This document shows positions 53,166-61,996 of a stretch of DNA of 64,000 bases, one piece after another (within the stretch, counting starts at the first letter, position 1; each line of letters opens with the position of its first letter). The position numbers and the translations under genes are program-made. Source of the DNA: Roseateles amylovorans (GTDB lineage: Bacteria; Pseudomonadota; Gammaproteobacteria; Burkholderiales; Burkholderiaceae_C). Location of the stretch: contig NZ_CP104562.2 of assembly GCF_025398155.2 (NCBI RefSeq), forward strand, positions 5,208,001 through 5,272,000, in the 5' to 3' direction. The notes beneath the pieces were generated by a model, which had not been told where the DNA came from, searched no databases, and saw only the letters and a list, made by a program, of their open reading frames with translations.

Positions 53166-54401
53166 TCAGCGTGCCCCTCGGCGCAGCGCGGCCAGCAGCT
53201 TCTCACAGTCGTCGGGCAACGGTGCGTGCAGGGTCAAGGTGTCGCCGGTGGCGGGATGGTTGAAGCGCAGTTGACGCGCATGCAGGAACATCCGGTCAAA
53301 GCGCAGGGCGCCGCGCGCCAGGGCGCGGTTGGCCTCGAAATCACCGTACTTCGGATCGCCGACGATCGGATGCCCCTCATGGGACAGGTGAACCCGGATC
53401 TGATGGGTGCGGCCGGTCTTGATCGTCACATCCAGCAAACTGTAGCCCGGCAGCGCTTCCGCGATCCGCACCAGGCTGATCGAGCGCTTGGCCTGGTCCG
53501 CGTGGGAATCGTTCGAGTCGGTCACCGCGCGCACCCAGCGCTCGCCGTCGCTGCCGATGAACTTCAGCAACGGCACATCGACCACCTTGCGGCTGGCCGT
53601 CCAACTGCCCGCCACCAGCGCGGCGTAGGTCTTGCCGGTCTCGCGTTCGCGGAGCTGATCCTGCAGATGGGTCAAGGCGCTGCGCTTCTTGGCGATCATC
53701 AACAGGCCGGAGGTTTCCTTGTCCAGGCGATGCACCAGCTCCAGGAACTTGGCCTGCGGCCGGGCGCGACGCAGCTGTTCAATCACACCGAAGCTCACGC
53801 CCGAGCCGCCGTGCACGGCGACACCGGCGGGCTTGTCGACGACGATGAGATGGTCGTCCTCGAAGACGATCGGGAACTCGCGAGCGGGCACCGACGGATC
53901 CGCTGGCTTCTCCGACAACCGCAACGGCGGCACCCGGACGATGTCGCCGGTCGCCAGCCGGGAGTCGGCGGCGCAGCGGCCCTTGTTGATGCGCACTTCG
54001 CCGGACCGGATGATCCGGTAGATCAACGTCTTGGGCGCGCCCTTGAGTTCGCGGGTGAGGAAGTTGTCCAGCCGCTGGCCGTCCGAGCCTTCGTCGACGG
54101 TCAACTGGCGAACCTGGGCCGGCGCGGCGCTGGCCGCTGTCGCGATCGGTGCCGCCGGCATCGGGTTGGCAAGTGCAGGCTTCGCCGCAGCCGCAGCCGC
54201 AGTTTTGGTTGCAGTTGCGGTTTTCGTTGCAGTCTTCTGCGCAGCAACCGCTTCAGCCTTTACCGGGGATGGCTTGGCGACGGTCGTGGAAGCACCGCGC
54301 ACCATGACCGCGCCGTTTCGAGTGCGCTTGCCAGTGCCGGTACCCCGGGCAGTCCCTGGGGCGGCCCGGCGGGCTTTAGCCCCTATAATGCTGCTTGCCA
54401 C
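53166..54401 (-). CDS. rluC: 23S rRNA pseudouridine synthase RluC
   Basis: Pseudouridine synthase of 411 residues in this reading. The conserved part begins at about residue 96 (QVRQLTVDEGSDGQRLDNFL), followed by an S4-type RNA-binding domain and the catalytic segment HRLDKETSGLL (224-234, catalytic Asp227), then TIKTGRTHQIRVHLS. It isomerises uridines in 23S rRNA. The first 95 residues are Ala/Lys/Thr-rich and of low complexity, and a promoter-like TATAAT sits inside the first codons, so the true start may be the ATG at 54305 or later. Divergent from rne. Confidence 0.88.
   Translation of the reverse strand: MASSIIGAKARRAAPGTARGTGTGKRTRNGAVMVRGASTTVAKPSPVKAEAVAAQKTATKTATATKTAAAAAAKPALANPMPAAPIATAASAAPAQVRQLTVDEGSDGQRLDNFLTRELKGAPKTLIYRIIRSGEVRINKGRCAADSRLATGDIVRVPPLRLSEKPADPSVPAREFPIVFEDDHLIVVDKPAGVAVHGGSGVSFGVIEQLRRARPQAKFLELVHRLDKETSGLLMIAKKRSALTHLQDQLRERETGKTYAALVAGSWTASRKVVDVPLLKFIGSDGERWVRAVTDSNDSHADQAKRSISLVRIAEALPGYSLLDVTIKTGRTHQIRVHLSHEGHPIVGDPKYGDFEANRALARGALRFDRMFLHARQLRFNHPATGDTLTLHAPLPDDCEKLLAALRRGAR
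54384..54389 (+). promoter_or_regulatory. Candidate -10 box of the rne promoter
   Basis: A perfect TATAAT on the + strand in GC-rich DNA, about 660 bases before rne. No good -35 is visible 17 bases upstream. If used, the rne transcript would start near 54397. Confidence 0.45.
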
Positions 54402-55048
54402 GTTCGCGTTGTAAGTATTTGATTTTTCTCATTTTACCCGGGCCAGAAGCCTGGAACGTCGACAACGACGTGGCGGTAAGTAGCAATTGTTAGTAGGCTG
54501 CTCACCACTTTTAGGTAGTGCAACATCCGATGGACCGGGTCGGGTCTCCTCCCCAAGTGAGGCGGCAGTCGAGGTCACCGGATGGAAGAGCAACGTCGTC
54601 AGAACCATGTCTGCGCCACCGCTTGAAATGGCGGCGCAGGCAGAACAACAAGGTTTCACGACGCCAGAGCGCCGATGTCGAATCGGCGGGCTGGCGTCAG
54701 CGCCCAGGCATTCAGTCCGGATGATTCCCCCAGTCCCCCTCACCCCCCGCCGCTTGCGAGCCCGTCCCGGTAAGACCCGGACGTCAGGCTCCGGCCGTGG
54801 GCGGGCCGCGGTGTCGAATTCCTCGACATCGCGCTTGCGGGCCGGAACATCCGGATCGGGGCCTGCGACGCACGCGCCAACGCTGCAGCGCTGAACGGAC
54901 GATCGGTCCGTTGCTTGCAGTCCAGGGCGATTCCTTCCACGGTTCTCTCGCGTTTCTCGTGCATCGGTCGAATCGCCCGCCGGTCCCTTTCCGGCGGCGG
55001 TTCTGATGTATGCGTCCGCGACTCGGGTCCGGACGCGGAGGAGAACTG
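54402..55048 (+). promoter_or_regulatory. Long structured 5' leader region of rne
   Basis: No gene is seen in about 650 bases between rluC and rne. Visible hairpins include ACGTCG/CGACGT near 54458-54473, AACGGAC/GTCCGTT (54894-54900/54906-54912, 5-base loop) and CCGCCGG/CCGGCGG (54977-54983/54991-54997). In E. coli the rne leader is cut by RNase E to feed back on its own level; a similar role here is inference. Confidence 0.6.
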
Positions 55049-58000
55049 ATGAAACGCATGCTGATCAATGCGACGCAGCAGGAAGAGCGTCGCCTGGCCA
55101 TCGTCGATGGCCAGAAGCTGATGGACTTCGAGACTGAAATCGAAGGCCGCGAACAGCGCAAGGGCAACATCTACAAGGCGGTCGTGACGCGCGTCGAGCC
55201 GTCGCTCGAAGCCTGTTTCGTGGACTACGGCGAGGACCGCCACGGCTTCCTCCCGTTCAAGGAAATCTCCCGCCAGTACTTCCGCGAAGGCGCCGATGTG
55301 CGCTCCGCCAAGATCCAGGACGTGATCAAGGAAGGCCAGGAACTGCTGGTCCAGGTGGAAAAGGAAGAGCGCGGCAACAAGGGCGCGGCCCTGACCACCT
55401 TCGTCTCGCTGGCCGGCCGCTACCTGGTGCTGATGCCCAACAATCCGCGCGGCGGCGGCGTCTCGCGCCGCATCGAGGGCGAGGATCGGGAAGAGCTCAA
55501 GGACGCCCTGGACCAGCTCGAATACCCGAAGGGCATGTCGCTGATCGCCCGCACCGCCGGCATCGGCCGCAGCGCCGCCGAGCTGCAGTGGGACCTGAAC
55601 TACATGCTCAAGCTGTGGACCGCCATCGATGAGGCGACCCAGGGCAGCAAGGGTGCGTTCCTGATCTATCAGGAGTCGTCGCTGGTGATCCGCGCGATCC
55701 GCGACTACTTCACCGCCGACATCGGCGAAATCCTGATCGATACCGACGACATCTTCGAGCAGGCCCAGCAGTTCATGACCCATGTGATGCCGGAGACGGC
55801 TCACAAGGTCAAGCGCTACCGCGACGACGCGCCGCTGTTCAGCCGCTTCCAGATCGAACACCAGATCGAGACCGCCTTCAGCCGCACGGTGAACCTGCCG
55901 TCCGGCGGCGCCATCGTGATCGACCACACCGAGGCGCTGGTCTCGGTGGACGTCAACTCCGCCCGCGCCACCCGCGGCGGCGACATCGAGGAAACCGCCA
56001 CCCGCACCAACCTGGAAGCGGCCGACGAGATCGCCCGCCAGATGCGCCTGCGCGATCTGGGCGGCCTGATCGTGGTGGACTTCATCGACATGGAGGAGTC
56101 CAAGAACCGCCGCGAGGTCGAACAGCGGCTGCGCGATGCGCTGCGCCAGGACCGTGCCCGCGTGCAGTTCAGCTCCATCAGCAAGTTCGGCCTGCTCGAA
56201 TTGAGCCGCCAGCGCCTGCGCCCGGCGCTGAGCGAAGGCAGCCACATCACCTGCCCGCGCTGCAACGGCACCGGCCACATCCGCGACACGGAATCCTCCG
56301 CGCTGCAGATCCTGCGCATGGTCCAGGAAGAGTCCATGAAGGACAACACCGCCGCCGTGCATGTGCAGGTGCCGGTGGAAGTCACCAGCTTCCTGCTCAA
56401 CGAGAAGCGCACCGAGATCACCAAGATCGAACTCAAGCAGCGCGTGACCGTGCTGCTGGTGCCCAACAAGCACCTCGAGACGCCGAACTACAAGCTCGAG
56501 CGCCTGCGCCATGACGACCCGCGCCTGGAAAACCTGCAGGCCAGCTACACCATGATCGAAGAGCCGCAGGACGAGGTGGGCATCACCCGCCGCGGCGCCG
56601 AGAAGAAGAACAAGCAAGAGCCGGTGATCAAGGGCATCCTGCCCGAGCAACCCGCGCCGATGCCGGCCCCCGCCGTCGCGCCGGTCAAGGCCGCCGAGCC
56701 GGTGGCAGCCGCTCCCGCACCCACGCCGGCCGCACCGGTCGACGCGGGTGGTGGCTTCTTCGGCTGGATCAAGAAGGTGTTCGGTGGTGCGCCCGCCCCG
56801 GCACCCACGCCCGAACCCGAAGCCAAGACCGCCGAGCCGGCCCGCAAGGACCGCGGCGAACGCGGTGAACGCAGCGGCCGGGGTGACCGTGGCGACCGCA
56901 ACCGCCGTGGCGAACGCGGTGAACGCGGTGAACGTGGCGAGCGTGGTGACCGCGCCGAGCGGGGCGATCGTGGCGAGCAGAAGGCCCGCGACGGCAAGCC
57001 GCGCGGCGAAGGCAAGCCGGCACAGGACGGCGCCCAGGCCCGTGGCGAGCGGACGGATCGCGGTGAGCGCACCGAACGTGGCGAGCGCGGTGATCGTCCG
57101 GAACGGGGTGACCGTGCCGAGCGGGGTGACCGCAGCGAACGCGGTGACCGTGGCCGTCGCAATGAAGCACGCGCCGACAAGCCCGAACTGGCCGCGGACG
57201 CACGTCCCGAGGCCCGCGGCGAGCAGCGCCCGGAGCGTGGCGACCGTGCCGAACGCGGTGAGCGCAGCGACCGCGGCGAAGGCCGTCGTCGTCGTGAGGA
57301 GCGCGGCGATCGCCCGGCACGTACCGATGCCAACGGCGTCGTGGCCACGCAGGAGCAACTGCTGCCGGTCGCCGGCGCGGAAGCAGCGGATCTTTCCCAA
57401 GCCGCGCACGCTGAATCGCCCACCGCCTTCGCCGACACGCTGCCGGACGGTCTCGCGCTGAACCTGGAAACGGGTGAAGAGCGTCAGGGCCGCCGTCGCC
57501 GTCGCCGTGGTGGCCGCGATCGTGGCGCCGAGGGTGCGGAAGGTGCAGTCGAAGGCCAGGAGCTGTCGGCCGATGCCGGCGTGTCCGCCGACGGCGCCGT
57601 AGCAACCGACAGCGCCCTGAACGAAGGCGTTGCCGCAGACGGCCAGGAAGCGCCAGTCGGTGAAGACGCCGAAGGCCAGGGTGGACGTCGTCGCCGGGGT
57701 CGCGACCGTTATCGCCGCGACCGCCGTGAAGGCGAGCTGGCGGGCACCGAAGGCGCCGAGTCGCAGGACTCGCCGCAGCAGCTGGAACTCGGCGCGGAAG
57801 CGTCGGTGCCGGTCGCTGCACCGGCCCCGTCGGCACCTGTGGCGGTGGCCCCTGTGGCCGTCGCACCGGTGGCTGAGCAGGCCGTGGTGACCGCTGCCGC
57901 AGCCTCGCCGGCACCGGCACCGGCACCTGTTGCTCAGGCTCCGGCTCCCGCCGCGGTGCCGCGCTTCGAGTTGCCGATCGGCGACCTGAATGCAGTGGCC

Positions 58001-58195
58001 GAAGGTGCGGGCCTGGTCTGGGTCAACAGCGATGCCGACAAGATCGCCGCCGTGCAGGCTGCGATCGCTGCTGAGCCGGCGCCCGCGCCCCTGGGCCGCG
58101 AGCCCGCGCCGGTGGTCGTCAGCGATGACGGTCCGCTGGTGCTGGTGGAGACCCGCAAGGACCTGAACCAGATCAAGCTGCCTTTCGAAGCCTGA
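55049..58195 (+). CDS. rne: Ribonuclease E
   Basis: Endoribonuclease of 1048 residues that starts mRNA decay and rRNA/tRNA processing. The N-terminal half has the S1 domain (about 35-125) and the catalytic Asp region (VSVDVNSARATRGGDIEETA near 300; LIVVDFIDMEESKN near 343). Its Zn-link is CPRCNGTGHIRDT near 402. A hydrophobic-basic segment GGGFFGWIKKVFGG (about 565-580) may bind the membrane. The C-terminal half is a disordered Arg/Gly/Glu/Asp-rich scaffold with many RGER and RGDR units (about 604-760), then a Pro/Ala/Val tail. A strong GGAGGAGA precedes the ATG at 55049. Confidence 0.96.
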   Translation: MKRMLINATQQEERRLAIVDGQKLMDFETEIEGREQRKGNIYKAVVTRVEPSLEACFVDYGEDRHGFLPFKEISRQYFREGADVRSAKIQDVIKEGQELLVQVEKEERGNKGAALTTFVSLAGRYLVLMPNNPRGGGVSRRIEGEDREELKDALDQLEYPKGMSLIARTAGIGRSAAELQWDLNYMLKLWTAIDEATQGSKGAFLIYQESSLVIRAIRDYFTADIGEILIDTDDIFEQAQQFMTHVMPETAHKVKRYRDDAPLFSRFQIEHQIETAFSRTVNLPSGGAIVIDHTEALVSVDVNSARATRGGDIEETATRTNLEAADEIARQMRLRDLGGLIVVDFIDMEESKNRREVEQRLRDALRQDRARVQFSSISKFGLLELSRQRLRPALSEGSHITCPRCNGTGHIRDTESSALQILRMVQEESMKDNTAAVHVQVPVEVTSFLLNEKRTEITKIELKQRVTVLLVPNKHLETPNYKLERLRHDDPRLENLQASYTMIEEPQDEVGITRRGAEKKNKQEPVIKGILPEQPAPMPAPAVAPVKAAEPVAAAPAPTPAAPVDAGGGFFGWIKKVFGGAPAPAPTPEPEAKTAEPARKDRGERGERSGRGDRGDRNRRGERGERGERGERGDRAERGDRGEQKARDGKPRGEGKPAQDGAQARGERTDRGERTERGERGDRPERGDRAERGDRSERGDRGRRNEARADKPELAADARPEARGEQRPERGDRAERGERSDRGEGRRRREERGDRPARTDANGVVATQEQLLPVAGAEAADLSQAAHAESPTAFADTLPDGLALNLETGEERQGRRRRRRGGRDRGAEGAEGAVEGQELSADAGVSADGAVATDSALNEGVAADGQEAPVGEDAEGQGGRRRRGRDRYRRDRREGELAGTEGAESQDSPQQLELGAEASVPVAAPAPSAPVAVAPVAVAPVAEQAVVTAAAASPAPAPAPVAQAPAPAAVPRFELPIGDLNAVAEGAGLVWVNSDADKIAAVQAAIAAEPAPAPLGREPAPVVVSDDGPLVLVETRKDLNQIKLPFEA

Positions 58196-58233
58196 TCCGA
58201 CGGGAGCGCCGACCGGCGCTTCCCGTCCGCGCC

Positions 58234-58270
58234 AGCCGCCGCGGCCACACGCCCGGCGGCTGTTTCTTTG
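58234..58270 (+). terminator. Rho-independent terminator after rne
   Basis: AGCCGCCG (58234-58241) pairs with CGGCGGCT (58254-58261), followed by GTTTCTTTG. A second hairpin at 58199-58227 just after the stop codon strengthens it. It ends the rne transcript. Confidence 0.75.
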
Positions 58271-58371
58271 TGGGGTGTCGAAACCGCACCCCGCGCCGAT
58301 GAACGCTGGCGAGCGCCGGGGATCCTCACCCCTGGATCCAGGCCCTCGACCTTCGAGACGGAGACCCTTCC

Positions 58372-59955
58372 TTGAGCCACGTTCCCACCGCCGCAGCGCC
58401 GCAGAGCGCGTCCGGCCACGCTGCCGCGCCCACGCTGCCGCCGCAGATTCCCTACATCATCGCCAACGAAGGTTGCGAGCGCTTCAGCTTCTACGGCATG
58501 CGCAACATCCTGACGGTGTTCCTGATGACCAGCCTGCTGCTGTCGATTCCGGAGCCGCTGCGCAAGGGTGAGGCCAAGGAGATCTTCCACACCTTCGTGA
58601 TCGGGGTGTACTTCTTCCCGCTGCTGGGCGGCTGGCTGTCGGATCGCTTCTTCGGCAAGTACCACACCATCCTGTGGCTCAGCCTGGTGTACTGCGCCGG
58701 CCACGCGTGCCTGGCGATCTTCGAGAACAACATCCAAGGCTTCTACACCGGCCTGTTCCTGATCGCACTGGGCTCCGGCGGCATCAAGCCGCTGGTGAGC
58801 TCCTTTATCGGCGATCAGTTCGACAAGTCCAACCGGTCACTCGCGCAGAAGGTTTTCGACGCGTTCTACTGGATCATCAACTTCGGCTCGTTCTTCGCCT
58901 CGCTGCTGATGCCGATCTTCCTGGATCGCTTCGGTGCGAGCGTGGCCTTCGGCATTCCAGGCGTGCTGATGTTCATCGCCACTGCGGTGTTCTGGAGCGG
59001 GCGCCGCAAGTACGTTCGCATCGCGCCGACGGCCAAGCATGACCCGCACAGTTTCCTGAAGGTGGTGCGCACCGCGTTGACCAGCCGTGGCGAAGGCCAA
59101 GGTCGTCCCGGGTTGGTGGTGGCCGTGATCGGTGGCTTGCTCGCCATCGGCGCGCTGGCCATGTCGCCGCAATGGGGCTTCGTGATTGCGTTCTGCACCG
59201 CGTTGGTTCTGGTGATGGGTTTTGGCGGCGCGGGTGCCTGGATGCAGTTGGAGCGCGCCCGTGGGCCGCATCCGGACGACGCGGTGGAAGGCGTGCGCAC
59301 CGTGCTGCGCCTGCTGGTGCTGTTTGCGCTGGTCACGCCCTTCTGGTCGCTGTTTGACCAGAAGGCCTCCACCTGGGTGCTGCAGGCCGACCAGATGGCC
59401 AAGCCGGAATGGTTCAAGTCCTCGATGATGCAGGCGCTGAATCCGGCCCTGGTGATGCTGCTGATTCCGCTGAACAACCTGGTGTTGTATCCGCTGCTGG
59501 CCCGTCTGGGCCTGCGCGTCACCGCGCTGCGACGCATGGGCGCGGGGATCGCGTTCTCCGGGCTGGCCTGGATCGTCGTCGGCGGGCTGCAGCTGTGGCT
59601 CGACGGCGGCCATGAGGTGGCCATCACTTGGCAGATCCTGCCTTATGCGCTGCTGACGCTGGGCGAGGTGCTGGTGTCGGCCACCGGGCTGGAATTTGCC
59701 TACAGCCAGGCACCGCTGGCGATGAAAGGCGTGATCACCAGTTTCTGGAATCTGTCGGTGACCATCGGCAACCTGTGGGTGCTGATGGCCAATGCAAGCG
59801 TGAAGGGCGAGTCGGTGACCCACTACATCCAATCGACCGGCACCAGCGTGACCGCCTTCCAGATGTTCTTCTTCGCCGGATTCGCCTTGGTGGCCGCGCT
59901 GCTGTTCGCGCTGTATGCGCGCGGTTATCGGATGCAGGACAACTATCGGTCGTGA
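58372..59955 (+). CDS. POT/PTR family peptide:proton symporter
   Basis: Inner-membrane transporter of 527 residues and about 12-14 membrane segments. It carries the POT family signatures: NEGCERFSFYGMRNILTVFL near the start (ERFxxYG motif) and LFLIALGSGGIKPLVSSFIG, followed by DQFD. Such proteins import di- and tripeptides with protons. The start is TTG, preceded by GGAG 8 bases upstream; the protein begins with a Pro/Ala-rich stretch before the first helix. Not linked to neighbours by overlap. Confidence 0.9.
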   Translation: MSHVPTAAAPQSASGHAAAPTLPPQIPYIIANEGCERFSFYGMRNILTVFLMTSLLLSIPEPLRKGEAKEIFHTFVIGVYFFPLLGGWLSDRFFGKYHTILWLSLVYCAGHACLAIFENNIQGFYTGLFLIALGSGGIKPLVSSFIGDQFDKSNRSLAQKVFDAFYWIINFGSFFASLLMPIFLDRFGASVAFGIPGVLMFIATAVFWSGRRKYVRIAPTAKHDPHSFLKVVRTALTSRGEGQGRPGLVVAVIGGLLAIGALAMSPQWGFVIAFCTALVLVMGFGGAGAWMQLERARGPHPDDAVEGVRTVLRLLVLFALVTPFWSLFDQKASTWVLQADQMAKPEWFKSSMMQALNPALVMLLIPLNNLVLYPLLARLGLRVTALRRMGAGIAFSGLAWIVVGGLQLWLDGGHEVAITWQILPYALLTLGEVLVSATGLEFAYSQAPLAMKGVITSFWNLSVTIGNLWVLMANASVKGESVTHYIQSTGTSVTAFQMFFFAGFALVAALLFALYARGYRMQDNYRS

Positions 59956-60151
59956 GGCCGCAGACGACGCCCACCTGCCAATCGAGCGACACGTGCGGCA
60001 TGGTGGGGCGTGCGGCTCTTGCTCGGCGCTTTCTCGGCTCCCGCTCGGCTCTTGCTAGGCTCGTTGGGCACCGGGCACCGGGCACCGGGCGCTGGGCGCT
60101 GGCGAAGCCTGCTCTCTCCACGCCCCGCCTGCATGCCGCACCTGCAGGCGC

Positions 60152-60613
60152 TCACTGCGTGAGCCTGACGAAGGCGCCCACCAGCGCGGCGGCGCCGACG
60201 ATGGTCGCCACCAGCCATCGCTGCATGTCGGCCAGGCGCTGAGCGGTTCCCGCCTCCAGTTGGCTCATGCCGCGGCTGGATTCCGCCTCCAGATGACTGA
60301 TGCGTTGATGCACCTCGCTCATCTGCTGGCTGAACTGAGACTGCATCTCCCCCATGCGTTGTCCGACGTCCGCGCGCAGCCCGGACACTTCGGCGCGCAC
60401 ACCATGCACCTCCGCGCGCAACTCAGCGATTTCCGCCGTCACATCGGTGCGCAGGTGCGCAAGGTCGACCTTGGTCGCGAAGGCGGAGTGTCCGGCGGTC
60501 TGGTGCAGCGCAAAGCGCCGGTCGATGTCCTGACGAATCGCCCCGGCCGCCTGGTGCGCATCAGGCTCGGCCACGCCCGCGTTCATCAATGAGCGGTAGA
60601 TGTCGATGTCCAT
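60152..60613 (-). CDS. Coiled-coil membrane-anchored protein, DUF1640/CCDC90-like
   Basis: Protein of 153 residues. An N-terminal helical part (MDIDIYRSLMNAGVAEPDAH) precedes a long heptad-pattern coiled coil (about 50-125, with LRTDVTAEIAELRAEVHGVR and VSGLRADVGQRMGEM). A C-terminal membrane helix (WLVATIVGAAALVGAFVRL) ends the protein. This plan matches DUF1640-type proteins of unknown function. I chose the ATG at 60613; an ATG at 60649 would add 12 residues. Confidence 0.7.
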   Translation of the reverse strand: MDIDIYRSLMNAGVAEPDAHQAAGAIRQDIDRRFALHQTAGHSAFATKVDLAHLRTDVTAEIAELRAEVHGVRAEVSGLRADVGQRMGEMQSQFSQQMSEVHQRISHLEAESSRGMSQLEAGTAQRLADMQRWLVATIVGAAALVGAFVRLTQ

Positions 60614-60729
60614 GGCGCTGACTCTAGGCCGCTGAAGGACCGACGTCATTCACTCAAATTCGTAGGTGGCCGTCGGATTCAAGGCGAAAGCGTGAGCAAC
60701 TGTTTCTCGCGCACCGGTCAGCCCGCCGA

Positions 60730-61812
60730 TCAGTGCCGTCGAGCCTGGCGCATGCCCGGCATGGTGGGCACGACCTGCCGCATCAGCGCCACGAAGGCTC
60801 GCAACCGCGCTGGCTGAAGTCGACGCGACGGGTAGACCAGCGAGATCGGCAACGGCGTGGCACACCAGTTCGGCAGCACGCGCACCAGCCGGCCCTGCGA
60901 CTGGTCTTCCATCACCGCCCATTGCGAGATCAGCGCCATCCCCAGGCCGCGACGGGTCGCCTCGATCAGGGCGAACAGGCTGTCCGTGCCGAAGCGAGGA
61001 TGGATCGGCACGCAGACCGACTCGCCACCGGCTTGCGGACGGAGCTCGATCTCGTCCCGGTAGAAGGTCGTCAGCGCCAGCCAAGGCGCGGCACGCAGCG
61101 CAGCAACCACGGCCTCTGCGGATGGTGCCGACGCCACCGCTGGCGACCTCGTCGTCCCCCGCAGGCCACCCGCCGGCCTTCTTGACGTTACCCTTGCCAG
61201 CGCCCTGGCAGGGGCTGCCGCTGGCGCTGGTTCCTCGACCCTCGCGGTGAAACCCTCCGGCAGTGCGGCGGCGATCTCCGGCGAGGCCACCAGCACGCGC
61301 GGGACCTCCGCCAGTTGCACCGCGACCAGGTTCGGCTGGTCGACATGGCCCACCACCAGCGAGCAATCCACCGCCTCCCGGCTGAAGTCCGGCACCTGAT
61401 CCTGCAGCGACCATTCCACCGTCACACGCGGATGCCGCCGCATGAAGGTGGTCAGCGGATCCATGAGCTGACTCTGTCCGAAGGCATGCGGCACCCGCAG
61501 GCGCAACGTGCCGCTGAGCGATTCGCCCTTGTCGCCGACGTCCTCCGCCAGCGATTCCCAACGGTCCAGCAGGTCCCGCGCCTGGGCGGCACAGCGCTCG
61601 CCTTCCTCGGTCAGGCGCAGTCCGCGGGTGGAGCGTTCGACCAGGCGCGCGCCCAGCAAGGCCTCCAGCATCTGCACCCGTCGGCTGACGGTGGGCTGCG
61701 TCGTTCCCAATTGCACGGCGGCCGCGGAGAAGCTGCCCGCCTCCGCCACACGGAGAAAGGTCTGGAGCAAGGCGAAGCGGTCCTGGCCACCGTCTCGAAG
61801 CAGGTCATTCAT
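60730..61812 (-). CDS. LysR family transcriptional regulator with extra loop
   Basis: LysR regulator of 360 residues. The N-terminal HTH includes LLQTFLRVAEAGSFSAAAVQ and QPTVSRRVQMLEALLGARLV (about residues 15-60), and a substrate-binding domain follows. An insert of about 40 low-complexity residues (about 192-231), rich in Ala, Pro and Arg, sits inside the binding domain where relatives have a short loop, so the length is above the usual 300. I chose the ATG at 61812. It is divergent from the MFS transporter and may regulate it. Confidence 0.88.
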   Translation of the reverse strand: MNDLLRDGGQDRFALLQTFLRVAEAGSFSAAAVQLGTTQPTVSRRVQMLEALLGARLVERSTRGLRLTEEGERCAAQARDLLDRWESLAEDVGDKGESLSGTLRLRVPHAFGQSQLMDPLTTFMRRHPRVTVEWSLQDQVPDFSREAVDCSLVVGHVDQPNLVAVQLAEVPRVLVASPEIAAALPEGFTARVEEPAPAAAPARALARVTSRRPAGGLRGTTRSPAVASAPSAEAVVAALRAAPWLALTTFYRDEIELRPQAGGESVCVPIHPRFGTDSLFALIEATRRGLGMALISQWAVMEDQSQGRLVRVLPNWCATPLPISLVYPSRRLQPARLRAFVALMRQVVPTMPGMRQARRH

Positions 61813-61996
61813 GCGCCGAGGGTATACGCGAAACGTATGGCCGATGTGCATGTCAGGCCGGTTCCCGAACCTCGGGGAAACCCGAAGAATCCCCTCCCAT
61901 GCGCATCGTCGTCCAGGGCGGTGCCGCCGCCGGCACCCGGAGGGATGACCCCTCCGCTGCCGGCCACCAACGAGTCATCTGATTTCAGGAGTGGCC

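Noticed and set aside
56860..57330. Periodic repeats that could suggest a CRISPR array or satellite
   Set aside because: The period is short and follows the codon frame of the RGER/RGDR protein repeats in RNase E; no spacer-repeat pattern.
54740..57409. Open frame of 889 codons on the - strand opposite rne
   Set aside because: Composition mirrors the rne repeat region (Thr/Ala/Phe/Leu runs); the + strand reading has S1, catalytic and Zn-link motifs of RNase E.
60066..60087. Short direct repeats of GGGCACC between the POT transporter and the coiled-coil gene
   Set aside because: Only three copies in a GC-rich intergenic stretch; not distinguishable from chance.
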